In this document: one piece after another, positions 33,983 through 40,534 of the stretch
How the letters are laid out: every line of letters begins with the position of its first letter
Position numbering within the stretch: the first letter of the stretch is position 1
Source: Pantoea wallisii
GTDB lineage: Bacteria > Pseudomonadota > Gammaproteobacteria > Enterobacterales > Enterobacteriaceae
Length of the DNA stretch: 40,534 bases
Reading direction: 5' to 3'
NCBI RefSeq assembly: GCF_002095485.1
Contig: NZ_MLFS01000049.1
Location: 1-40,534, forward strand
The notes under the pieces: generated by a model
The model's input: the letters and a program-made list of their open reading frames with translations, nothing else
Databases searched by the model: none
What the model was told of the DNA's origin: nothing
Position numbers and translations under genes: made by a program

Positions 33983-36703
33983 TTAAAACCACTGGCCGAA
34001 GCGTTTGATGTACAGATGCTTCATACCCTGTGCCACCAGACAGTAACCCAGCAGTGTCGCCAGCAGCCACGGGAAGTAACTCCACGGCAGCGGCACCAGC
34101 CCCACCATGCTGCCGAGCGGTGAGAACGGCAGCAGAATCCCGGCGATCATGACGCCAGCCGTGGTCAGCAGCACCGGCAGCGCCGCACGACTCTGGATGA
34201 ACGGAATCTTGCGGGTGCGCAGCATATGCACCACCAGCGTCTGCGAGAGCAAACCCTCCACGAACCAGCCAGACTGAAACAGCGACTGCATAGACGGCGT
34301 ATTGGCGGCAAACACATACCACATCAGCGCAAAGGTAGTGATGTCGAAAATCGACGAAGTGGGCCCTATCCACAGCATAAAGCGCCTGATGTTCTGCGCA
34401 TCCCACTTACGCGGTTTACGCAGAAACTCGCGATCCATTTTGTCCCACGGCAGCGCCAGTTGTGAGAGATCGTACATCAGGTTCTGAATCAGCAGATGGA
34501 TCGCCAGCATGGGCAGAAACGGAATGAATGCACTTGCCACCAGCACGGAGAACACGTTGCCAAAGTTAGAGCTGGCGGTCATGTTCAGATACTTGATGAT
34601 ATTGCCGAACGTCTCGCGCCCTTTCATCACGCCCTGTTCCAGCACCATCAGATCCTTCTCCAGCAGAATAATGTCAGAGGACTCTTTAGCGATATCCGCT
34701 GCGCTATCCACGGAAATGCCGACATCCGCATCACGCAGCGCTGGCGCATCATTGATACCGTCCCCGAGGAACCCTACCGTGTGTCCCTGCTGTTGTAGCG
34801 CGCGAACCAGACGCGACTTCTGCAGCGGCGTCAGTTTGGCAAACACAGCGTGACTGTCCGCAGTCTGCGCCAGCTGCTCGTCGCTCATGGCGGCCAGCTG
34901 CTCGCCCGTAATAATCTCCCCGCTGTCGATGCCCACCTGCTGGCAAATACGCGCGGTAACCACCGGATTATCACCGGTCAGCACCTTCACGCTAACGCCG
35001 TTCTCACGCAGCGCGCTAACCGCTTTCATCGCACTCTCTTTAGGCGGATCAAGGAAGGTCAGCATGCCTTCAACGATCAGCCCCTGCTCATCGGCCACGC
35101 TTAACGGCTGCGCTAAGCCTGGTTCTGCTAACGGGCGACTGGCAACCAGCAGCACGCGAAAGCCCTGCTGATTGTACTGATGCGCCAGCGCCAGCAGCTC
35201 GTCGCGGCGGGTGGCATTCAGTGGCTGAATTCGTTTGCCCTCGCGCTCTGCGCTGGCGATGCTCAGCATCTCTTCCACCGCGCCTTTGCAGATCAACAGC
35301 TGCTGATTCAGGCGGCGATCATGCACGACCACCGAGACGCGGCGCCGCACAAAATCAAACGGCAGCTCGTCCACTTTGCTGTAGTAATCCCCCATCGTTG
35401 TGCTGATACGATCTTTACCGTAGCGCAGGATGGCGCGATCCATCAGGTTTGGCGTTCCGCTCTGATGGTGGCTGTTGAGCCAGCTCAGCATCAGTACGCG
35501 TGAGTTTTCCACGCCCGCACAATCGAGGTGATGCTCAAGAATAATGTTGTCCTGCGTCAGCGTGCCGGTCTTATCGGTACACAGCGTGTCCATCGCGCCC
35601 AAATTCTGGATGGCGTTCAGGCGTTTAACGATCACTTTGCGCCGCGAAAGCGCGATCGCCCCTTTTGCCAGGTTGGAGCTGACAATCATGGGCAGCATCT
35701 CCGGCGTCAGGCCGACCGCCACCGCCAGCGCAAACAGTGAAGCATCCAGCCAGTCGCCTTTGGTCAGGCCGTTAATCAGCAGTACCACCGGCACCATCAC
35801 CAGCATGAAGCGGATCAGCAGCCAGCTGACGCTGCTTACGCCACGGTCGAACGCAGTTTGTGAGCGCTGACCCACAATCGATTTTGCCAGGCTGCCAAAG
35901 TAGGTCTCGTTACCGGTAGCCACCACCACAGCTTTCGCGCTGCCGCTGGCCACATTGGTACCCATCAGGCAGATGCTGCCCAGCTCCAGCAGAGAGGCAC
36001 CCGGCTGGCTGGCGCTGGCGGTTTTGCTGGTGACGTGGCCGGTAACATCATACTTCTCCACCGGCAGGGACTCGCCGGTGAGGATCGCCTGGCTGATGAA
36101 CAGGTCACGCGAATCAAGCAGCCGCACATCAGCAGGCACCAGATCGCCCGCGGAGAGCAGGACAATGTCGCCCGGCACCAGCGTGCCGATCTCTGTTTCG
36201 CGTTTTACCGGCGCATCCTGCGGTGACGGGCGGCGCAGCACGGTGGCGGTAGTCCGTACCATGGATTTCAGGGCCTGCGCCGCTCTGTTGGTGCGGAACT
36301 CCTGCCAGAAGCGCAGCAACCCGCTCAGGGTTACCATCGTCACAATGATGATCACGCCGGTCAGTTCAGTCTCCTCGCCGCGGCGCAGCGGCAACCAGTA
36401 ATCTGTGAAGAAGCTCACCAGGGCCAGCGCCATCAGTACATAGATAAAGGGGTTGTTGAAAGCCTGGAGCAGCTGCACTCCGGCTGGCGGCGCTTTATCG
36501 TGTTCGACCACATTGTGCCCATAGACCTTCAGTCGGGCTTCGGCTTCCCGCTCGCTCAGGCCTTGTGCATCACTGCGCAAGCGCAGCAGCGTTTCGTCCG
36601 CGCTGAACCCGGCTTCGCGCTCAATGAGCCAGGGCATTTTCTGGTGTGACTGGCGAATGGCACGCCACGCTTTTTTATTTTGATTGAGTTTCATGTCAGT
36701 CAT
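33983..36703 (-). CDS. mgtA: Magnesium-importing P-type ATPase (MgtA/MgtB)
   Basis: This P3B-type ATPase imports Mg2+ when it is scarce. From the ATG at 36703 (GAGGAG about 9 bases upstream) it is 906 residues, like Salmonella MgtA/MgtB. It has the N-terminal cytoplasmic extension, TGES (about 209-212) in the actuator domain, and the phosphorylated Asp D377 in CTDKTGTLTQ. It also has TGDNPVV and GDGINDAPAL in the P domain, and about ten membrane helices. The frame is open 19 codons further upstream. A long leader with small ORFs precedes it, and a tiny membrane peptide follows. Confidence 0.95.
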   Translation of the reverse strand: MTDMKLNQNKKAWRAIRQSHQKMPWLIEREAGFSADETLLRLRSDAQGLSEREAEARLKVYGHNVVEHDKAPPAGVQLLQAFNNPFIYVLMALALVSFFTDYWLPLRRGEETELTGVIIIVTMVTLSGLLRFWQEFRTNRAAQALKSMVRTTATVLRRPSPQDAPVKRETEIGTLVPGDIVLLSAGDLVPADVRLLDSRDLFISQAILTGESLPVEKYDVTGHVTSKTASASQPGASLLELGSICLMGTNVASGSAKAVVVATGNETYFGSLAKSIVGQRSQTAFDRGVSSVSWLLIRFMLVMVPVVLLINGLTKGDWLDASLFALAVAVGLTPEMLPMIVSSNLAKGAIALSRRKVIVKRLNAIQNLGAMDTLCTDKTGTLTQDNIILEHHLDCAGVENSRVLMLSWLNSHHQSGTPNLMDRAILRYGKDRISTTMGDYYSKVDELPFDFVRRRVSVVVHDRRLNQQLLICKGAVEEMLSIASAEREGKRIQPLNATRRDELLALAHQYNQQGFRVLLVASRPLAEPGLAQPLSVADEQGLIVEGMLTFLDPPKESAMKAVSALRENGVSVKVLTGDNPVVTARICQQVGIDSGEIITGEQLAAMSDEQLAQTADSHAVFAKLTPLQKSRLVRALQQQGHTVGFLGDGINDAPALRDADVGISVDSAADIAKESSDIILLEKDLMVLEQGVMKGRETFGNIIKYLNMTASSNFGNVFSVLVASAFIPFLPMLAIHLLIQNLMYDLSQLALPWDKMDREFLRKPRKWDAQNIRRFMLWIGPTSSIFDITTFALMWYVFAANTPSMQSLFQSGWFVEGLLSQTLVVHMLRTRKIPFIQSRAALPVLLTTAGVMIAGILLPFSPLGSMVGLVPLPWSYFPWLLATLLGYCLVAQGMKHLYIKRFGQWF

Positions 36704-36796
36704 GATGACACTCCTCTTCTCTTTTTTACGGCAATAAATATCCCTGCGTGCGCAGCACACAATAAAAAGGGACGCAATTTCACGTTATTTACGCGT

Positions 36797-36829
36797 TTAA
36801 ATTAAAAGTAACCTGTCGGGAATTTCCAT
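36797..36829 (-). CDS. Second small ORF in the mgtA leader (10 aa)
   Basis: MEIPDRLLLI is preceded by GGGAGG with suitable spacing and ends 93 bases before the mgtA ATG. CGGGA over the ribosome site can pair with TCCCG inside the ORF, so translation start may be structure-controlled. Salmonella mgtCBR leaders also carry two small ORFs that sense ATP and proline. Regulatory function here is inferred. Confidence 0.4.
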   Translation of the reverse strand: MEIPDRLLLI

Positions 36830-36961
36830 ATTACCTCCCGGAAATAAAGGGCGCAGAGAATCACACGCAATAAGCGTGAGAAAAAGAGATACGCGCTCTG
36901 TTCCGGCACAATAAACGGCAATGATGCGTTTAACGTGCAGGCGAGAACAGCAGGCTAACGA

Positions 36962-37012
36962 TTAGCGCGCTGTGGAAGGCGGAGGGAAAAGTGTGTTAAA
37001 AATCATATGCAT
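36962..37012 (-). CDS. Proline-rich leader peptide of mgtA (MgtL-like, 16 aa)
   Basis: MHMIFNTLFPPPSTAR has an AGGGG ribosome-binding site 7-8 bases upstream and contains three consecutive prolines. In Salmonella and E. coli the proline-rich mgtL leader couples translation speed (proline charging, Mg2+, EF-P) to transcription elongation into mgtA. Size, position about 260-310 bases before mgtA and composition all fit, although the sequence differs from MgtL. No function was tested. Confidence 0.6.
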   Translation of the reverse strand: MHMIFNTLFPPPSTAR

Positions 37013-37199
37013 GATGAAACCCCTACGGACCTGAGCCCGCTGCTACGTCATTATCAGGGAACAATCATCAGAAAAAGGTGAGGATTGCTGCCCGCCGTGT
37101 TGGCAAGCAGCGACAAAAGTGTTTGCGCGTCAGCTTGCCTTGTATTGCCATTGATAAGGGTGACTGTCCAACGAAACTCTCCTGTGTGAAGTTGCGGCT

Positions 37200-37205
37200 A
37201 TTATA
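37200..37205 (-). promoter_or_regulatory. Possible -10 element of the mgtA promoter
   Basis: A perfect TATAAT on the minus strand, with TTTACT-like bases 16-17 positions upstream as a weak -35. PhoP-type repeats (GTTTA spaced 11) are not clear on this strand. A start here would give a leader of almost 500 bases containing both small ORFs. Confidence 0.35.
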
Positions 37206-37476
37206 TTTATCGACTCAATGAAGTAAAGGTAATTATCCCGGCGTTAAGATCGGTTTAATTTCTGTTGCCGTTTGGTTGATAATTCACGCCCCTCTTTAAT
37301 AACATTCTGTCTTAATAAATTTGCTTAAAAACGCCCCTGACGCGGATCGCGCGATGCGGGCTTATAACTGAACCGCCGCACTTAGAACTATAAAGCATAT
37401 GCATAGCCATAAATTGACTATTCTTAGCTGTAGCGCTCTCGTACACTCGCGTTACTTTCTAAGGCAAGGAAACAAC
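37206..37476. other. Divergent intergenic region between mgtA and the peptide transporter
   Basis: No gene is supported; the frame extended upstream of the transporter to 37399 has no good start. GTTAA and GTTTA (about 37242-37256, spacing 10 rather than 11) loosely resemble a PhoP box on the plus strand, but the match is too weak to call. Confidence 0.35.
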
Positions 37477-39045
37477 ATGAAAAAAATTATTCCCTCACTG
37501 CTGGCGCTCTCGCTGGTTGCCGCCTTTTCCAGCCAGGCCGCCACACCTAAAGATACGCTGGTGATTGCACAGTCAACGGATGACGCGGATAGCTTCGATC
37601 CGGCACAGGGCTTTGAACTGACCACAGTGCAAGCGTTCACTAACATCTATCAACGCCTGGTACAGTCCGATCCCTCCAATCCGACCGACCTCAAACCCAC
37701 GCTGGCAACGTCATGGCAGCCCGGCAGCGATAACCGCAGCCTGACGTTTGAGCTGCGTAAAGATGCCAAATTCGCCAGCGGCAATCCGCTGCGCCCGGAA
37801 GATGTGATCTTCTCCCTGGGCCGCGTCGTAAAACTCAACCTTGATCCCTCCTTTATTCTTACCCAGCTCGGCTGGAATAAAGACAATGTGGACACGTTCC
37901 TGAAAAAGGTTGATGACAACCACGTGCAGATTAGCTGGAGCGCTAACGTCAGCCCGGCCTATGTGCTGAGCCTGCTCTCAGCGCCGGTGTCGTCAATCAT
38001 TGATGAGAAAACCGCGCAGGCTAACGCGAAGAGCGGAGACTTTGGTCATGCGTGGCTTGGCACGCACTCTGCAGGTAGCGGCCCCTACCAGATCCGCAAA
38101 GTGGTACTGCATGAGGCGGTGCTGCTGAGCGCAAACCCCAGCTCGCCGGCGGGCGCGCCGAAGCTGAAAAATATTTTGATCAAAAACGTGCCGGAACCGG
38201 CTGCGCGTCGTCTGCTGCTGGAACAGGGTGATGTTGATATCGCGCGTAACCTGGGTGCCGATCAGATCGCCTCACTGAAAGGTAAAGCGGGCGTGAAAAC
38301 CGAAGCGATTCCGATGGCATCGCTCTACTACATCCAGTTCAACGTGGGTAAAAACCCGGTCCTGAAAAACCCGGCCCTGTGGGAAGCGGCGCGTTATCTG
38401 TTTGACTATAAAGGCATCGCCGACGATCTGCTGAAAGGCCAGTTCGAAGTGCATCAGACTTTCCTGCCAAAAGGCTTCCCCGGCGCGCTGAACGACACGC
38501 CATACAGCTACGATCCGGAAAAAGCCAAAGCGATTCTGAAGAAAGCCGGACTGACCAACGTCAGCTTTACGCTCTCCACCAGCAATCAGCCACCCTATCT
38601 CGACATCGCGCAGGCACTGCAGGGCAGCTTCGCCAAAGGTGGAGTGAAAGTGGAGGTTCAGCCGGGCCTCAGCTCTGAAGTCTCTACGCGCGTGAAAGCG
38701 CATCAGTATGAGGCCACCCTGAACGCATGGGGCGCGGACTATTTCGATCCCAACACCAATGCCGCTTCATTCGCGTATAACCCGGAAGATGGCAGCAAAA
38801 CCATTGCGTACCGCTCTGACTGGCACATTCCGGCGCTGAGCAAGCAGACGCTGGCTGCCACCGCCGAAGCCGACAGCAATAAGCGCGTCGAGCTCTACCA
38901 GGCGATGCAGCGCGAAGTGCTGAAGAACTCGCCGTATGTGATTGGCTTACAGGCGCGTAACCTGATTGCGCTGCGCGATAACCTGAAGGGTTATGTACAG
39001 GGCATCAACCCGGACATGGTCTACTACGCGCAGGTTGAGAAGTAA
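37477..39045 (+). CDS. Peptide-type ABC transporter substrate-binding protein
   Basis: This periplasmic solute-binding protein of the SBP_bac_5 family carries peptides, nickel or similar ligands to its permease. From the ATG at 37477 (AAGGA site upstream) it has 522 residues with signal peptide MKKIIPSLLALSLVAAFSSQA. The family pattern follows: FDPAQGFELTTVQAFTNIYQRLVQ, LATSWQPGSDNRSLTFELRKDAKFASGNPLRPEDV and SGPYQI. The stop overlaps the permease ATG by one base (TAATG). The exact substrate cannot be told from sequence. Confidence 0.9.
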   Translation: MKKIIPSLLALSLVAAFSSQAATPKDTLVIAQSTDDADSFDPAQGFELTTVQAFTNIYQRLVQSDPSNPTDLKPTLATSWQPGSDNRSLTFELRKDAKFASGNPLRPEDVIFSLGRVVKLNLDPSFILTQLGWNKDNVDTFLKKVDDNHVQISWSANVSPAYVLSLLSAPVSSIIDEKTAQANAKSGDFGHAWLGTHSAGSGPYQIRKVVLHEAVLLSANPSSPAGAPKLKNILIKNVPEPAARRLLLEQGDVDIARNLGADQIASLKGKAGVKTEAIPMASLYYIQFNVGKNPVLKNPALWEAARYLFDYKGIADDLLKGQFEVHQTFLPKGFPGALNDTPYSYDPEKAKAILKKAGLTNVSFTLSTSNQPPYLDIAQALQGSFAKGGVKVEVQPGLSSEVSTRVKAHQYEATLNAWGADYFDPNTNAASFAYNPEDGSKTIAYRSDWHIPALSKQTLAATAEADSNKRVELYQAMQREVLKNSPYVIGLQARNLIALRDNLKGYVQGINPDMVYYAQVEK

Positions 39046-40097
39046 TGGCAGTCTCGTCATCCAGAGCCGGGTTCGCCCGGCCACTCTGGCAGCGCGTTAG
39101 CCGCCTCGTCACCAGCCTGCTTTCGCTGCTGGTGACGCTGGTCGGTCTGTTAGCGTTCACGTTTATGCTGTCACATCTCTCGCCGGTCGATCCGGTACAG
39201 CAGATTGCCGGCGATCACGCCAGTGAAGCCACTTACGCGCAGGTGCGTCACGATCTCGGGCTGGATCAGCCGGTGCTGGTGCAGTTCTGGCGCTACATCA
39301 GCCACCTGGCGCGCGGTGATTTAGGCCTGTCGCATCTTACCAATCAGCCCGTCAGCGCCGATCTGCTGCGTACCTTCCCGGCCACGCTTGAGCTGGCAAC
39401 CTGCGCGATGATCTTCGCTGCCGTATTCGGTGTTGCCCTGGCGCTGTTAGCCGCCTGGAAACCGGGTAGCATTATCGATAACGTGGCGCGCTTTATTTCG
39501 CTGCTGGGCTATTCGGTGCCGGTGTTCTGGCTTGGCCTGCTGGGTTTGCTGCTGTTTTACGCCGTGCTGCACTGGTCCGCCGGGCCAGGCCAGCTGGATG
39601 ATATCTGGATCTATACCCTTGAACCGCGAACCGGCTTTGTATTGATCGATAGCTGGCTGTCGGGCGATCCCGAGATGTTCCGTAACGCCATCGCTCACCT
39701 GTGGCTGCCGGTAGTGATTCTGGGCCTGCTGGCGATGGCCGGCATTACCCGTCTGCTGCGCGCCGCGCTGCTGGAAGAGAGCAGCAAAGAGTATGTGATT
39801 CTGGCGCGCGCCAAGGGCGCCGGTCGCGGCCGTATTCTGCTGCGCCATATCTTCCCCAACGTACTCGGCACGCTGATCACGGTTATCGCACTCTCGTACG
39901 CGACGTTGCTGGAGGGCTCAGTGCTGACAGAAACCGTGTTCGCCTGGCCGGGTGTGGGCCGCTATATGACCAACGCCCTCTTCTCTTCCGATGTACCGGC
40001 GATCCTCGGTGCCACGCTGCTAATTGGCAGCTGCTTTATTCTGCTCAATGCCGTGGCTGATGCCCTTACCTGGTTAACCGATCCGAGAACCCGATGA
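39045..40097 (+). CDS. ABC transporter permease (DppB/OppB type)
   Basis: This inner-membrane permease has 350 residues and about six membrane helices. The first is LLVTLVGLLAFTFMLSHLSPVDP, the usual opening of DppB-like proteins. The EAA loop that contacts the ATPase is near residues 240-275 (LEESSKEYVILARAKGAGRGRILLRHIFPNV). It forms a heterodimer with the next gene's product; the ATGA overlap between them implies coupled translation. Confidence 0.92.
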   Translation: MAVSSSRAGFARPLWQRVSRLVTSLLSLLVTLVGLLAFTFMLSHLSPVDPVQQIAGDHASEATYAQVRHDLGLDQPVLVQFWRYISHLARGDLGLSHLTNQPVSADLLRTFPATLELATCAMIFAAVFGVALALLAAWKPGSIIDNVARFISLLGYSVPVFWLGLLGLLLFYAVLHWSAGPGQLDDIWIYTLEPRTGFVLIDSWLSGDPEMFRNAIAHLWLPVVILGLLAMAGITRLLRAALLEESSKEYVILARAKGAGRGRILLRHIFPNVLGTLITVIALSYATLLEGSVLTETVFAWPGVGRYMTNALFSSDVPAILGATLLIGSCFILLNAVADALTWLTDPRTR

Positions 40098-40534
40098 CTC
40101 AACAACTGCATGAACTGGAAACCGTGCGCCCGCGTCGCCGGCGCGCCCGTGTGACCTCGCTCTCCATCGGCCTGACGCTGGTGGTGATTCTGGTGGCGAT
40201 GGCGCTGTTTGCCCCCTTGCTGGCGCCGTTCGATCCCAACGCGCAAACCATTGGCCAGCGCCTGCTGGCGCCCTCTGCGCAGCACTGGTTTGGCACCGAC
40301 GGCTTTGGTCGCGATCTGCTCTCCCGCGTGATTTACGGTGCGCGCCCGACGCTGCTGCTGGTGTCGCTGATTCTGGTGCTCACGATTCCGGTGGGTCTGC
40401 TGATCGGCATCACCGCCGGATACGTAGGCGGCTGGACCGAGCGCGTGCTGATGCGCATCACGGATATTTTTCTGTCGCTGCCGAATCTGGTGATTGCGCT
40501 GGCGCTGGTTGCGATGCTCGGCCCTGGCTTGATA
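40094..40534 (+). CDS. ABC transporter permease (DppC/OppC type), partial
   Basis: The first 147 codons are present and the gene runs off the right edge. It starts MTQQLHELETVRPRRRRAR, then a membrane helix (LTLVVILVAMALFAPLLAPFDP). The DppC signature HWFGTDGFGRDLLSRVIYGAR and further helices follow. It overlaps the previous permease by four bases. ATP-binding subunit genes are expected just beyond the window. Confidence 0.92.
   Translation, partial: MTQQLHELETVRPRRRRARVTSLSIGLTLVVILVAMALFAPLLAPFDPNAQTIGQRLLAPSAQHWFGTDGFGRDLLSRVIYGARPTLLLVSLILVLTIPVGLLIGITAGYVGGWTERVLMRITDIFLSLPNLVIALALVAMLGPGLI

Noticed and set aside
37242..37256. PhoP box (GTTAA / GTTTA) on the plus strand
   Set aside because: Repeat spacing is 10 instead of 11, one half-site deviates, and the orientation is away from mgtA.

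Overview
The window is chromosomal DNA of an enterobacterium. Core gene order (recO-era-rnc-lepB-lepA, rseCBA-rpoE, nadB, trmN6, srmB, grcA, ung, grpE, nadK, recN, bamE, rnfH-ratA, smpB-ssrA) and protein sequences match Escherichia coli closely but not identically. The family is probably Erwiniaceae (Pantoea/Erwinia-like); that placement is an inference.

Layout. (1) 1-19063 is conserved housekeeping DNA: the lep operon, the sigma-E operon, NAD synthesis, stress genes and trans-translation. Its control sites are readable: a sigma-E promoter and upstream ORF before rpoE, a NadR operator on nadB, an FNR box on grcA, a sigma-32 promoter on grpE, LexA boxes on recN and long hairpins before rnc. 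(2) About 19041-30363 is an integrated P4-like phage satellite using the 3' end of ssrA as attachment site. Its order is int, a cargo slot, ogr/delta, sid, a control region with origin iterons, alpA/vis, small genes, an ash/icd-like gene with a probable antisense immunity RNA, the alpha primase-helicase, a second cargo slot, crr-like iterons, and integrase arm repeats. The first slot holds a two-gene Pycsar antiphage system: an AT-rich nucleotidyl cyclase and a membrane effector. The second slot holds a DUF3800 protein converging on a small structured RNA that has its own strong promoter, can form an H-type pseudoknot and ends in a terminator. (3) 30364-32400 is older accessory DNA: an immunity gene beside a truncated CDI/Rhs-type toxin tail, a secreted 11-residue-repeat protein and an orphan gene. 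(4) 32474-40534 holds queH, an SDR gene, an mgtA magnesium-transporter unit with a proline-rich leader peptide and a tiny MgtR-like membrane peptide, and the start of a peptide-type ABC importer operon.

Four otherwise normal genes (nadB, ung, smpB and the SDR gene) each carry a single-base deletion in a short homopolymer. This pattern looks more like sequencing error than true gene decay, but it should be checked.

The most interesting candidates are the DUF3800/pseudoknot-RNA module, the Pycsar system in its satellite, and the two small peptides around mgtA.
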